Shown: positions 1 through 12,700, counted from the first letter of the stretch. The stretch: DNA of 64,000 bases from Drosophila miranda (GCF_003369915.1 NC_046673.1:11454001-11518000); one strand, 5' to 3'. Numbers and translations are program-made. The notes: generated by a model not told the origin, from the sequence alone.

Positions 1-854
1 AACACTTCCGGCATTTAGGCAAACAAAATATGTAGCAATAAGGGGCATAGCTGCAACAAGCTGGAGCGCATTTGTGTCCCATTTGTGGGGACCTGCCACA
101 TGTGTAGGCGGAAAATGCGGCCATGTAGGCTAATGAGTTCGTTCTACGAATATGTCGGACGTGTCTTGTTTTCTCCATCTTTTTATTTCCCTGTAACCCT
201 GCCACCCAGTAACCCTTCTCTTTCTCCTGATGTTGTCCCGGTTTTGTTGCTCTTTCTGACGGCTAACGAGGGCCTTCCATTGTCTTCTGGTGGCACAACC
301 AGCACACGGCCCATACAGACAAAATGCCTGCGGCGGTGTCCCAACCTGATGGCAGATGGCGAAAGCTAAATGGAATTCGGTGATGGGTTCGGGCTCTGCT
401 TGGTTTCCCATCATCATGATGATAATGAGCAATGTCGGTGACTTGGTCCAAAGTCAATGGGCTGACGGGATGGGGGCAAGGTAAGTGAGACCAAAGCAAT
501 CCAACTTCCCAACTTTAAACATTCCGCTACATATGGGAGTACTTGTCCAACCAACTCAAGCTCCAGACCCAAGTTCTATTGATCATTAAAAAATGTAAGG
601 CCGGACGGACAAAAGCGCTTCCTAGACCAATCCAATCCGATCCAAGCCTATTCTAGTTGAAGTCCTCAACTTTATTGAACATTCAAAAGGAGTTTAGCAT
701 GTTAAACATCCTATCCAAAAGTTTAAAGATTCAATACATCGACCATCGACCCGATGGAAACCGTTCCCAAATTCACCCACCCTCAAAGCATATCCAAGCA
801 AACATGTATTAAACATGAAACAATGAGAAAAGGACACAAAGTATGAGCCTGGCT
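1..854. other. Non-coding flank downstream of the receptor gene
   Basis: I see no convincing gene here. The short open frames overlap on both strands and have no family resemblance. The part next to the receptor stop codon is likely its 3' untranslated region, because a minus-strand AATAAA (plus-strand TTTATT) lies at 671-676, about 180 bases past the stop. Confidence 0.6.
671..676 (-). terminator. Poly(A) signal of the receptor gene
   Basis: The plus strand reads TTTATT, which is AATAAA on the minus strand, about 180 bases beyond the receptor stop codon. The spacing is normal for a fly 3' UTR. No transcript evidence is available, so cleavage at this site is an inference. Confidence 0.45.
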
Positions 855-2708
855 CTAGACCAGGTATCGCCTCAGCCAGGCCACGCGCACACTGAGCAGC
901 TCCACGAGAAAGGCCAGGACAGCGGCAGTCAGGAGAATCGTGGCGATGAAGTAAAGGCCGCAGAAGACCTCCAGCGGGAGCGGAGAGATCTCGTGGGGTT
1001 CCGTTGGTGGCACCCGGTACTGCGGCCGATCAAAGTCGTGGACGATGTAGCTGATAATTCCAGAGGACTGCAGCTGCTTGAGCTTCCGATCGAAGCCAAA
1101 CTTTAGGAGGGAGTGAACGTGCAGATACATGACGAGCTGGTAGAGGAAGATGTGCTCCCGGACATGGGTGAGATGACTGGTTTGCCAGTTTATCCTATTG
1201 TTATAGCCAATGTTCGCGATCAGGGCGGTGGTGGTCAGGCGTTTGTCCTCGCCATCCCTCTGAATGCGGTCGAAGCGGTCCTGAGTGCTTTCCGTGAAGA
1301 GAACGGTCAGGTTGTGCGGATAGTAGTCGTAGTACTCCTGGCTAATCAGCGTGTAGTTCTCGGCAATCAGCTGGGATATTTTGTAGGGCAAGGGCGGGTT
1401 GTACGGCGAGCGGAAGGAGTCATACAACTTGCCCTGGTAGACGACCCTTAGCACCAGCACCAGGAACAGCCAGAGGGAGTACAACATCCGCTGCCTACTG
1501 GTCGTAGGCAGCTGGAACGTCTCCAGTGGATTTCCCAGCAGGGTGGTGAGCACGAGCAGTGACTGGACAGCAATATCGGCGCCATTTCGGCGCCTACGCT
1601 TCAGCCAAAAAACAAACACAACGAGGCTGCAGCTTACGACCAGAGCCAGCCAGACAGTCGAGGAGAATGGCACCAGCAGCTGTGCTACGGCCCCTATCTG
1701 GGATTTTATGTTCACCACAAACACGAGAGAGCTCTGGTGGTAGGATACGGTCGTAGTGAACTGACTTCTGTTCGCGTGTGAGCCACTCATCGCTCCGATC
1801 AGCACCGAGGAGGTGCCGTTATTTAGCTGGTCGAAGCAGCTGCTGCAGCTCCCGTTGCAGGTGCGTTGCTTTTTACATGGCGGCATGAGCTTGATGCTGA
1901 AATTGAAGACCTTGGACAGGACCTTGATAATCTCACCATCGATACCGGTTAACCGCCACACCTCTTTCCGCTCCTCGGGGTCATCCATGTCACCCAAGAA
2001 GTGGACGAAAGGCGGAACCGGATACCAACTGACGCTGACGGGGCATCCGCCGAGGCTGCCTAGGACCCGGTCGAAGATTCGGCTCGTCGTGTGCCGAAAC
2101 GATCCGTTTTCGAATCGGTTGAGTAGGTCCAAGCTCAGGGTGAGCTTGCAGTCCCTGCTGTAGAGTCGAAAGCCATATGTGACCACCACTCCGTCGTTCC
2201 GCTGGGTCAGAATGATGGCATTCATCGTGTGAAACCGCTTCACACAGGTTAAAAATATGTCCCGCATCGCCTCCAGTCTCGCCGCCTTCCTGCCAAGGCG
2301 CCGCGTCAGCACAATTAGGAAGTTGAACTCCTGCCTCTGTGGCGCTTTTGTAGAATGAACTCTGAGCGATCGAAAGGCCTCCGCCGAGTTCACCAGGATG
2401 AGGACATAGGACGCTGGTAGCTGGCTGGGGGTCTCCTGGTACAGCCGTAGCGCCATCGAGGTGCCCGTCCGCAGCAGGATCGAGGTGAGCAGCTCCTGCT
2501 GCCGGTGGTCTCGATGGACGTGGCCATGGCCATGCTCCTTTGCAATCAGCTCAATCACCCCCAATGTGCTTTGGGTGGAACTCACATGCTTCTCCAGTAT
2601 GTCCATAGCAGCCGCCGATAATGGTGTCATCTGGTATAGTTGCACCGGACGCAGAGCGGCCAAAGCCACCACAGGCAGGCCCACTAGGAGCCACAGATGC
2701 GACGACAT
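855..2708 (-). CDS. Ionotropic chemoreceptor (divergent IR, Ir7-like)
   Basis: This is an uninterrupted 617-residue frame with the layout of insect ionotropic receptors, the ligand-gated cation channels of chemosensory neurons. Residues 1-18 form a signal peptide. Residues about 215-340 look like ligand-binding lobe S1 (WYPVPPFVHFLGD, then GIDGEIIKVLSKVFNFSIKL). M1 is at about 343-369, a pore loop at 378-393 (QSLLVLTTLLGNPL), M2 at about 408-425, lobe S2 follows, and M3 is at 581-606 with a short basic tail. The start is supported by the signal peptide and full family length. There are no introns. Several N-glycosylation motifs (for example NGS, NGT, NRS) lie in the extracellular part. Ir7-family membership is a guess from general resemblance and the apparent X-linked neighbourhood; I cannot name the exact paralogue. 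A truncated duplicate lies at 4572-5826. Confidence 0.85.
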   Translation of the reverse strand: MSSHLWLLVGLPVVALAALRPVQLYQMTPLSAAAMDILEKHVSSTQSTLGVIELIAKEHGHGHVHRDHRQQELLTSILLRTGTSMALRLYQETPSQLPASYVLILVNSAEAFRSLRVHSTKAPQRQEFNFLIVLTRRLGRKAARLEAMRDIFLTCVKRFHTMNAIILTQRNDGVVVTYGFRLYSRDCKLTLSLDLLNRFENGSFRHTTSRIFDRVLGSLGGCPVSVSWYPVPPFVHFLGDMDDPEERKEVWRLTGIDGEIIKVLSKVFNFSIKLMPPCKKQRTCNGSCSSCFDQLNNGTSSVLIGAMSGSHANRSQFTTTVSYHQSSLVFVVNIKSQIGAVAQLLVPFSSTVWLALVVSCSLVVFVFWLKRRRRNGADIAVQSLLVLTTLLGNPLETFQLPTTSRQRMLYSLWLFLVLVLRVVYQGKLYDSFRSPYNPPLPYKISQLIAENYTLISQEYYDYYPHNLTVLFTESTQDRFDRIQRDGEDKRLTTTALIANIGYNNRINWQTSHLTHVREHIFLYQLVMYLHVHSLLKFGFDRKLKQLQSSGIISYIVHDFDRPQYRVPPTEPHEISPLPLEVFCGLYFIATILLTAAVLAFLVELLSVRVAWLRRYLV

Positions 2709-3226
2709 TCGTACCTTGTTGCTCGTTGCGCAACAACTGACGCTCCTCCAGCTCCAGAGCTCTGGTGCAGTCCAATTTTCCTAATGGCAGTCGCTTGTCT
2801 TTAGATCTGGATAAGCTGTACTTTATTATTGCAAAATGATGAATTGGAAGATCCATATCGAGCGGGCCAATGCCGCTCGTTTGAGATGCATACATGCTTA
2901 TCCTAGCTGGACATCCTATTAGGTTAATGTTGTACTGTATGTACATACATATGTACATATGTATATTCGAGAAGTATATACATACATATATATCGATAGC
3001 AACATACATATATATCGTTTAAATAGCAACGGAAATTGATTAAATTAAAGAGAATTCAAAGTCGTAAGAATATATAAAAAACGTGTAATACTTATTTTTC
3101 TTTTTCCCCTTCTTCATTGTCATATATTTTTAAATGTTTTGTGGCTTTTGTTTCTACAAAATATCGATAGTGCTATCGATTTTTTCCCAGCTCAATGTGC
3201 ACCATTTTTAATAGTCGAACAAATTA
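2709..3226. promoter_or_regulatory. Shared divergent promoter interval
   Basis: About 520 bases separate the receptor start (minus) from the small plus-strand frame. The sequence is AT-rich with short palindromic ATGTACAT-type steps near 2940-3000. The paired DRE boxes at 3162-3181 sit about 50 bases upstream of the plus-strand ATG and suit that gene better than the receptor. Confidence 0.5.
3162..3181. promoter_or_regulatory. Paired DRE boxes (DREF-type sites)
   Basis: TATCGATA at 3162-3169 is followed after four bases by TATCGATT at 3174-3181. TATCGATA is the established DNA replication-related element bound by DREF at fly housekeeping and growth promoters. Binding here is inferred. Confidence 0.55.
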
Positions 3227-3675
3227 ATGCGTGAATGCGTGTCACATGTACAAAATAAAGCGAAGAGGCTATTTAAATGGCTAGTGAAACTCATGCTAGA
3301 AGGCAAGTATAGAAGAATCCCAAACATGCGGGGACTTTACAAGGTTTATCACAGATATTGTGTTCTTATCAGTCCACAAAATTTGCACACAAGGTACAGA
3401 GTACCACGGCTAAAACAAAGTGCACAAGTTTTTACTTACTTTCCTTACTTTTATTTCTGCGGTCGAATGGCAACATCTTGGACGAAATGTGTCATACATA
3501 CGAGTCTTCCCACTGCACATTGGGCCGGACAACCGAATTATTGGCGTAAAATTGAAAAATTAAGTTAGAGAAATCTCCTTTACGCATCTCGCATTGTGCA
3601 ATGCTTACCTAACCTCGCTAACCTAGAAGGTCGCGCTAATTCGGGCGGAAGAAAATTACAATTCTATGACTTGGA
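3227..3675 (+). CDS. Small unrecognised gene, copy 1 (candidate)
   Basis: A plus-strand frame starts at ATG 3227, 46 bases past the DRE pair, and runs 113 codons to TAG at 3566-3568. It is basic at the N-terminus. A phase-1 intron at 3543-3626 (GTAAAA to CTAG, 84 bases) would remove that stop and continue the same frame to 3675, where a strong donor (GGA then GTAAGT) begins a 57-base intron. The next exon at 3733 continues in frame into a helical, Lys/Leu-rich segment (FLKEAHRKLEKHLQLLLL). In the spacers that exon runs on to a TAA stop. The last intron and last exon are convincing. The upstream exon is less so, since another frame at 3358-3549 also looks protein-like. No family was recognised. 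Confidence 0.35.
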
Positions 3676-4568
3676 GTAAGTATCACTTGTCGTTGGCGAA
3701 TCCGTACTCTTATTTTCTAATTTCCACTGCAGGTTCTTAAAGGAAGCACACAGAAAACTAGAAAAACATCTCCAATTACTACTGTTACGGCCTATTGTAA
3801 AGGTATCTGATCCAGTAAACATCCGTACTCTTATTTTCTAATTTCCACTGCAGGTTCTTAAAGGAAGCACACAGAAAACTAGAAAAACATCTCCAATTAC
3901 TACTGTTACGGCCTATTGTAAAGGTATCTGATCCAGTAAACATCCGTACTCTTATTTTCTAATTTCCACTGCAGGTTCTTAAAGGAAGCACACAGAAAAC
4001 TAGAAAAACATCTCCAATTACTACTGTTACGGCCTATTGTAAAGGTATCTGATCCAGTAAACATCCGTACTCTTATTTTCTAATTTCCACTGCAGGTTCT
4101 TAAAGGAAGCACACAGAAAACTAGAAAAACATCTCCAATTACTACTGTTACGGCCTATTGTAAAGGTATCTGATCCAGTAAACATCCATGCAAAATGTAA
4201 ACAGTTTGTAATTAAAGGACTGCATTAAGCATACGCTCGTGGCGTATGTGCTATGTTTCAACCGAAAGAAAATTACAATTCAATGATTTGGAGTAAGTAG
4301 CACTTGTCGTTGGCGAATCCGTACTCTTATTTTCTAATTTCCACTGCAGGTTCTTAAAGGAAGCACACAGAAAACTAGAAAAACATCTCCAATTACTACT
4401 GTTACGGCCTATTGTAAAGGTATCTGATCCAGTAAACATCCGTACTCTTATTTTCTAATTTCCACTGCAGGTTCTTAAAGGAAGCACACAGAAAACTAGA
4501 AAAACATCTCCAATTACTACTGTTACGGCCTATTGTAAAGGTATCTGATCCAGTAAACATCCGTACTC
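3676..4568 (+). repeat. 121-bp exon-like tandem array, first block (6 units)
   Basis: Six copies of the exon-like core begin at 3733, 3854, 3975, 4096, 4350 and 4471. Each 121-bp unit is 70 nt of core followed by 51 nt reading GTATCT to CTGCAG, with a CTAAT branch-point-like motif and pyrimidine tract before the CAG. Between the fourth and fifth units is a 133-bp spacer (about 4186-4318). The block ends where the duplicated receptor segment begins, joined at the shared bases CTT. Confidence 0.95.
4186..4318 (+). repeat. Long spacer: end of ancestral terminal exon, tail and restart
   Basis: The spacer begins where the core exon continues in frame (codons IHAKCKQFVIKGLH) to a TAA stop. A tail follows with a perfect 7-bp inverted repeat, CATACGC (4230-4236) and GCGTATG (4242-4248), around loop TCGTG. 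It then restarts inside the upstream exon (GAAAGAAAATTAC) and leads to a donor GTAAGT. The spacer plus one 121-bp unit is therefore a 254-259-bp tandem duplication of the gene's 3' end. About 13 internal spacers occur in the main array. Confidence 0.85.
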
Positions 4569-4571
4569 TTA

Positions 4572-5826
4572 GCACCAGCACCAGGAACAGCCAGAGGGAG
4601 TACAACATCCGCTGCCTACTGGTCGAAGGCAGCTGGAACGTCTCCAGTGGATTTCCCAGCAGGGTGGTGAGCACGAGCAGTGACTGGACAGCAATATCGG
4701 CGCCATTTCGGCGCCTACGCTTCAGCCAAAAAACAAACACAACGAGGCTGCAGCTTACGACCAGAGCCAGCCAGACAGTCGAGGAGAATGGCACCAGCAG
4801 CTGTGCTACGGCCCCTATCTGGGATTTTATGTTCACCACAAACACGAGAGAGCTCTGGTGGTAGGATACGGTCGTAGTGAACTGACTTCTGTTCGCGTGT
4901 GAGCCACTCATCGCTCCGATCAGCACCGAGGAGGTGCCGTTATTTAGCTGGTCGAAGCAGCTGCTGCAGCTCCCGTTGCAGGTGCGTTGCCTGACACGGC
5001 GGCATGAGCTTGATGCTGAAATTGAAGACCTTGGACAGGACCTTGATAATCTCACCATCGATACCGGTTAACCGCCACACCTCTTTCCGCTCCTCGGGGT
5101 CATCCATGTCACCCAAGAAGTGGACGAAAGGCGGAACCGGATACCAACTGACGCTGACGGGGCATCCGCCGAGGCTGCCTAGGACCCGGTCGAAGATTCG
5201 GCTCGTCGTGTGCCGAAACGATCCGTTTTCGAATCGGTTGAGTAGGTCCAAGCTCAGGGTGAGCTTGCAGTCCCTGCTGTAGAGTCGAAAGCCATATGTG
5301 ACCACCACTCCGTCGTTCCGCTGGGTCAGAATGATGGCATTCATCGTGTGAAACCGCTTCACACAGGTTAAAAATATGTCCCGCATCGCCTCCAGTCTCG
5401 CCGCCTTCCTGCCAAGGCACCGCGTCAGCACAATTAGGAAGTTGAACTCCTGCCTCTGTGGCGCTTTTGTAGAATGAACTCTGAGCGATCGAAAGGCCTC
5501 CGCCGAGTTCACCAGGATGAGGACATAGGACGCTGGTAGCTGGCTGGGGGTCTCCTGGTACAGCCGTAGCGCCATCGAGGTGCCCGTCCGCAGCAGGATC
5601 GAGGTGAGCAGCTCCTGCTGCCGGTGGTCTCGATGGACGTGGCCATGGCCATGCTCCTTTGCAATCAGCTCAATCACCCCAATGTGCTTTGGGTGGAACT
5701 CACATGCTTCTCCAGTATGTCCATAGCAGCCGCCGATAATGGTGTCATCTGGTATAGTTGCACCGGACGCAGAGCGGCCAAAGCCACCACAGGAAGGCCC
5801 ACTAGGAGCCACAGATGCGACTACAT
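4572..5826 (-). pseudogene. Truncated ionotropic receptor duplicate
   Basis: This is a copy of the receptor at 855-2708 that cannot make the protein. Codon 2 is a stop (ATG at 5824-5826 followed by TAG, plus-strand CTA at 5821-5823). One C is missing from the run near 5677, shifting the frame and giving TGA right after. A small indel and substitution cluster at 4985-4998 breaks the frame again. The copy ends at about codon 419 within M2, so the S2 lobe and M3 are absent and the frame would read into the repeat array. The breaks fall early, so decay probably followed truncation. Confidence 0.92.
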
Positions 5827-6279
5827 TCGTACCTTGTTGCTCGTTGCGCAACAACTGACGCTCCTCCAGCTCCAGAGCTCTGGTGCAGTCCAATTTTCCT
5901 AATGGCAGTCGCTTGTCTTTAGATCTGGATAAGCTGTACTTTATTATTGCAAAATGATGAATTGGAAGATCCATATCGAGCGGGCCAATGCCGCTCGTTT
6001 GAGATGCATACATGCTTATCCTAGCTGGACATCCTATTAGGTTAATGTTGTACTGTATGTACATACATATGTACATATGTATATTCGAGAAGTATATACA
6101 TACATATATATCGATAGCAACATACATATATATCGTTTAAATAGCAACGGAAATTGATTAAATTAAAGAGAATTCAAAGTCGTAAGAATATATAAAAAAC
6201 GTGTAATACTTATTTTTCTTTTTCCCCTTCTTCATTGTCATATATTTTTAAATGTTTTGTGGCTTTTGTTTCTACAAAA

Positions 6280-6299
6280 TATCGATAGTGCTATCGATT
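6280..6299. promoter_or_regulatory. Paired DRE boxes, duplicate copy
   Basis: This is the exact duplicate of the boxes at 3162-3181, TATCGATA and TATCGATT four bases apart. It keeps the spacing to the second small-gene copy, so that copy may still be transcribed into the main array. Confidence 0.5.
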
Positions 6300-6344
6300 T
6301 TTTCCCAGCTCAATGTGCACCATTTTTAATAGTCGAACAAATTA

Positions 6345-6793
6345 ATGCGTGAATGCGTGTCACATGTACAAAATAAAGCGAAGAGGCTATTTAAATGGCT
6401 AGTGAAACTCATGCTAGAAGGCAAGTATAGAAGAATCCCAAACATGCGGGGACTTTACAAGGTTTATCACAGATATTGTGTTCTTATCAGTCCACAAAAT
6501 TTGCACACAAGGTACAGAGTACCACGGCTAAAACAAAGTGCACAAGTTTTTACTTACTTTCCTTACTTTTATTTCTGCGGTCGAATGGCAACATCTTGGA
6601 CGAAATGTGTCATACATACGAGTCTTCCCACTGCACATTGGGCCGGACAACCGAATTATTGGCGTAAAATTGAAAAATTAAGTTAGAGAAATCTCCTTTA
6701 CGCATCTCGCATTGTGCAATGCTTACCTAACCTCGCTAACCTAGAAGGTCGCGCTAATTCGGGCGGAAGAAAATTACAATTCTATGACTTGGA
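6345..6793 (+). CDS. Small unrecognised gene, copy 2 (candidate)
   Basis: This copy is unchanged in protein sequence from 3227-3675 over the open part: ATG at 6345, TAG at 6684-6686 unless the 84-base intron (6661-6744) is removed, and donor GTAAGT at 6794. The next exon at 6851 is the first unit of the main array, so a transcript from the DRE pair would enter at least 11 kb of alternating acceptor-like and donor-like sites. Conservation of this part while the neighbouring receptor copy decayed may mean selection or simply recent origin. Confidence 0.33.
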
Positions 6794-9700
6794 GTAAGTA
6801 TCACTTGTCGTTGGCGAATCCGTACTCTTATTTTCTAATTTCCACTGCAGGTTCTTAAAGGAAGCACACAGAAAACTAGAAAAACATCTCAAATTACTAC
6901 TGTTACGGCCTATTGTAAAGGTATCTGATCCAGTAAACATCCATGCAAAATATAAACAGTTTGTAATTAAAGGACTGCATTAAGCATACGCTCGTGGCGT
7001 ATGTGTTATGTTTCAACCGGAAGAAAATTACAATTCAATGATTTGGAGTAAGTAGCACTTGTCGTTGGCGAATCCGTACTCTTATTTTCTAATTTCCACT
7101 GCAGGTTCTTAAAGGAAGCACACAGAAAACTAGAAAAACATCTCCAATTACTACTGTTACGGCCTATTGTAAAGGTATCTGATCCAGTAAACATCCGTAC
7201 TCTTATTTTCTAATTTCCACTGCAGGTTCTTAAAGGAAGCACACAGAAAACTAGAAAAACATCTCCAATTACAACTGTTACGGCCTATTGTAAAGGTATC
7301 TGATCCAGTAAACATCCATGCAAAATGTAAACAGTTTGTAATTAAAGGACTGCATTAAGCATACGCTCGTGGCGTATGTGTTATGTTTCAACCGGAAGAA
7401 AATTACAGTTCTATGACTTATAGTAAGTAAGTAGCACTTGTCGTTGGCGAATCCGTACTCTTATTTTCTAATTTCCACTGCAGGTTCTTAAAGGAAGCAC
7501 ACAGAAAACTAGAAAAACATCTCCAATTACTTCTGTTACGGCCTATTGTAAAGGTATCTGATCCAGTAAACATCCGTACTCTTATTTTCTAATTTCCACT
7601 GCAGGTTCTTAAAGGAAGCACACAGAAAACTAGAAAAACATCTCCAATTACAACTGTTACGGCCTATTGTAAAGGTATCTGATCCAGTAAACATCCATGC
7701 AAAATGTAAACAGTTTGTAATTAAAGGACTGCATTAAGCATACGCTCGTGGCGTATGTGTTATGTTTCAACCGGAAGAAAATTACAGTTCTATGACTTAT
7801 AGTAAGTAAGTAGCACTTGTCGTTGGCGAATCCGTACTCTTATTTTCTAATTTCCACTGCAGGTTCTTAAAGGAAGCACACAGAAAACTAGAAAAACATC
7901 TCCAATTACTTCTGTTACGGCCTATTGTAAAGGTATCTGATCCAGTAAACATCCGTACTCTTATTTTCTAATTTCCACTGCAGGTTCTTAAAGGAAGCAC
8001 ACAGAAAACTAGAAAAACATCTCCAATTACTACTGTTACGGCCTATTGTAAATGTATCTGATCCAGTAAACATCCATGCAAAATGTAAACAGTTTGTAAT
8101 TAAAGGACTGCATTAAGCATACGCTCGTGGCGTATGTGTTATGTTTCAACCGGAAGAAAATTACAGTTCTATGACTTATAGTAAGTAAGTAGCACTTGTC
8201 GTTGGCGAATCCGTACTCTTATTTTCTAATTTCCACTGCAGGTTCTTAAAGGAAGCACACAGAAAACTAGAAAAACATCTCCAATTACTACTGTTACGGC
8301 CTATTGTAAATGTATCTGATCTAGTAAACATCCATGCAAAATGTAAACAGTTTGTAATTAAAGGACTGCATTAAGCATACGCTCGTGGCGTATGTGTTAT
8401 GTTTCAACCGGAAGAAAATTACAGTTCTATGACTTATAGTAAGTAAGTAGCACTTGTCGTTGGCGAATCCGTACTCTTATTTTCTAATTTCCACTGCAGG
8501 TTCTTAAAGGAAGCACACAGAAAACTAGAAAAACATCTCCAATTACTACTGTTACGGCCTATTGTAAAGGTATCTGATCCAGTAAACATCCGTACTCTTA
8601 TTTTCTAATTTCCACTGCAGGTTCTTAAAGGAAGCACACAGAAAACTAGAAAAACATCTCCAATTACTACTGTTACGGCCTATTGTAAATGTATCTGATC
8701 CAGTAAACATCCATGCAAAATGTAAACAGTTTGTAATTAAAGGACTGCATTAAGCATACGCTCGTGGCGTATGTGTTATGTTTCAACCGGAAGAAAATTA
8801 CAGTTCTATGACTTATAGTAAGTAAGTAGCACTTGTCGTTGGCGAATCCGTACTCTTATTTTCTAATTTCCACTGCAGGTTCTTAAAGGAAGCACACAGA
8901 AAACTAGAAAAACATCTCCAATTACTACTGTTACGGCCTATTGTAAAGGTATCTGATCCAGTAAACATCCGTACTCTTATTTTCTAATTTCCACTGCAGG
9001 TTCTTAAAGGAAGCACACAGAAAACTAGAAAAACATCTCCAATTACTACTGTTACGGCCTATTGTAAATGTATCTGATCCAGTAAACATCCATGCAAAAT
9101 GTAAACAGTTTGTAATTAAAGGACTGCATTAAGCATACGCTCGTGGCGTATGTGCTATGTTTCAACCGAAAGAAAATTACAATTCAATGATTTGGAGTAA
9201 GTAGCACTTGTCGTTGGCGAATCCGTACTCTTATTTTCTAATTTCCACTGCAGGTTCTTAAAGGAAGCACACAGAAAACTAGAAAAACATCTCCAATTAC
9301 TACTGTTACGGCCTATTGTAAAGGTATCTGATCCAGTAAACATCCGTACTCTTATTTTCTAATTTCCACTGCAGGTTCTTAAAGGAAGCACACAGAAAAC
9401 TAGAAAAACATCTCCAATTACTACTGTTACGGCCTATTGTAAAGGTATCTGATCCAGTAAACATCCGTACTCTTATTTTCTAATTTCCACTGCAGGTTCT
9501 TAAAGGAAGCACACAGAAAACTAGAAAAACATCTCCAATTACTACTGTTACGGCCTATTGTAAAGGTATCTGATCCAGTAAACATCCGTACTCTTATTTT
9601 CTAATTTCCACTGCAGGTTCTTAAAGGAAGCACACAGAAAGCTAGAAAAACATCTCCAATTACTACTGTTACGGCCTATTGTAAAGGTATCTGATCCAGT

Positions 9701-12700
9701 AAACATCCGTACTCTTATTTTCTAATTTCCACTGCAGGTTCTTAAAGGAAGCACACAGAAAACTAGAAAAACATCTCCAATTACTACTGTTACGGCCTAT
9801 TGTAAAGGTATCTGATCCAGTAAACATCCGTACTCTTATTTTCTAATTTCCACTGCAGGTTCTTAAAGGAAGCACACAGAAAACTAGAAAAACATCTCCA
9901 ATTACTACTGTTACGGCCTATTGTAAAGGTATCTGATCCAGTAAACATCCGTACTCTTATTTTCTAATTTCCACTGCAGGTTCTTAAAGGAAGCACACAG
10001 AAAACTAGAAAAACATCTCCAATTACTACTGTTACGGCCTATTGTAAAGGTATCTGATCCAGTAAACATCCGTACTCTTATTTTCTAATTTCCACTGCAG
10101 GTTTTTAAAGAAAGCACACAGAAAACTAGAAAAACATCTCCAATTACTACTGTTACGGCCTATTGTAAAGGTATCTGATCCAGTAAACATCCGTACTCTT
10201 ATTTTCTAATTTCCATTGTAGGTTCTTAAAGGAAGCACACAGAAAACTAGAAAACATCTCCAATTACTACTGTTTCGGCCTATTGTAAAGGTATCTGATC
10301 CAGTAAACATCCGTACTCTTATTTTCTAATTTCCACTGCAGGTTCTTAAAGGAAGCACACAGAAAACTAGAAAAACATCTCCAATTACTACTGTTACGGT
10401 CTATTGTAAAGGTATCTGATCCAGTAAACATCCGTACTCTTATTTTCTAATTTCCACTGCATGTTCTTAAAGGAAGCACACAGAAAACTAGAAAAACATC
10501 TCCAATTACTACTGTTACGGCCTATTGTAAAGGTATCTGATCCAGTAAACATCCGTACTCTTATTTTCTAATTTCCACTGCAGGTTTTTAAAGAAAGCAC
10601 ACAGAAAACTAGAAAAACATCTCCAATTACTACTGTTACGGCCTATTGTAAAGGTATCTGATCCAGTAAACATCCGTACTCTTATTTTCTAATTTCCACT
10701 GCAGGTTCTTAAAGGAAGCACACAGAAAACTAGAAAAACATCTCCAATTACTACTGTTACGGCCTATTGTAAAGGTATCTGATCCAGTAAACATCCGTAC
10801 TCTTATTTTCTAATTTCCACTGCAGGTTTTTAAAGAAAGCACACAGAAAACTAGAAAAACATCTCCAATTACTACTGTTACGGCCTATTGTAAAGGTATC
10901 TGATCCAGTAAACATCCGTACTCTTATTTTCTAATTTCCACTGCAGGTTCTTAAAGGAAGCACACAGAAAACTAGAAAACATCTCCAATTACTACTGTTT
11001 CGGCCTATTGTAAAGGTATCTGATCCAGTAAACATCCGTACTCTTATTTTCTAATTTCCACTGCAGGTTCTTAAAGGAAGCACACAGAAAACTAGAAAAA
11101 CATCTCCAATTACTACTGTTACGGTCTATTGTAAAGGTATCTGATCCAGTAAACATCCGTACTCTTATTTTCTAATTTCCACTGCAGGTTCTTAAAGGAA
11201 GCACACAGAAAACTAGAAAAACATCTCCAATTACTACTGTTACGGCCTATTGTAAAGGTATCTGATCCAGTAAACATCCGTACTCTTATTTTCTAATTTC
11301 CACTGCAGGTTCTTAAAGGAAGCACACAGAAAACTAGAAAAACATCTCCAATTACTACTGTTACGGCCTATTGTAAAGGTATCTGATCCAGTAAACATCC
11401 GTACTCTTATTTTCTAATTTCCACTGCAGGTTCTTAAAGGAAGCACACAGAAAACTAGAAAAACATCTCCAATTACTACTGTTACGGCCTATTGTAAAGG
11501 TATCTGATCCAGTAAACATCCGTACTCTTGTTTTCTAATTTCCACTGCAGGTTCTTAAAGGAAGCACACAGAAAACTAGAAAAACATCTCCAATTACTAC
11601 TGTTACGGCCTATTGTAAAGGTATCTGATCCAGTAAACATCCGTACTCTTATTTTCTAATTTCCACTGCAGGTTTTTAAAGAAAGCACACAGAAAACTAG
11701 AAAAACATCTCCAATTACTACTGTTACGGCCTATTGTAAAGGTATCTGATCCAGTAAACATCCGTACTCTTATTTTCTAATTTCCACTGCAGGTTCTTAA
11801 AGGAAGCACACAGAAAACTAGAAAACATCTCCAATTACTACTGTTTCGGCCTATTGTAAAGGTATCTGATCCAGTAAACATCCGTACTCTTATTTTCTAA
11901 TTTCCACTGCAGGTTCTTAAAGGAAGCACACAGAAAACTAGAAAAACATCTCCAATTACTACTGTTACGGTCTATTGTAAAGGTATCTGATCCAGTAAAC
12001 ATCCGTACTCTTATTTTCTAATTTCCACTGCAGGTTCTTAAAGGAAGCACACAGAAAACTAGAAAAACATCTCCAATTACTACTGTTACGGCCTATTGTA
12101 AAGGTATCTGATCCAGTAAACATCCGTACTCTTATTTTCTAATTTCCACTGCAGGTTCTTAAAGGAAGCACACAGAAAACTAGAAAAACATCTCCAATTA
12201 CTACTGTTACGGCCTATTGTAAAGGTATCTGATCCAGTAAACATCCGTACTCTTATTTTCTAATTTCCACTGCAGGTTCTTAAAGGAAGCACACAGAAAA
12301 CTAGAAAAACATCTCCAATTACTACTGTTACGGCCTATTGTAAAGGTATCTGATCCAGTAAACATCCGTACTCTTATTTTCTAATTTCCACTGCAGGTTC
12401 TTAAAGGAAGCACACAGAAAACTAGAAAAACATCTCCAATTACTACTGTTACGGCCTATTGTAAAGGTATCTGATCCAGTAAACATCCGTACTCTTATTT
12501 TCTAATTTCCACTGCAGGTTCTTAAAGGAAGCACACAGAAAACTAGAAAAACATCTCCAATTACTACTGTTACGGCCTATTGTAAAGGTATCTGATCCAG
12601 TAAACATCCGTACTCTTATTTTCTAATTTCCACTGCAGGTTCTTAAAGGAAGCACACAGAAAACTAGAAAAACATCTCCAATTACTACTGTTACGGCCTA

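Larger units (their letters stand above)
1448..3735. repeat. Segmental duplication, copy 1
   Basis: This 2.3-kb segment recurs in direct orientation at 4569-6853. It holds the 5' two thirds of the receptor gene, the promoter interval and the small plus-strand gene up to its last intron. The offset is 3121 bases at the left edge, 3119 after a 2-base deletion near 4987 and 3118 after loss of one C in a C run. The left breakpoint shares only CTT between donor and target. Identity looks about 99% by eye, so the event is recent. Copy 1 is taken as parental because its receptor is intact. Confidence 0.93.
4569..6853. repeat. Segmental duplication, copy 2
   Basis: This is the direct duplicate of 1448-3735. 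It contains a broken receptor copy, the DRE pair and an apparently unchanged copy of the small gene's 5' part, and runs without a break into the main array. Its left edge is a fusion to a 121-bp unit cut inside the intron-like part. Confidence 0.93.
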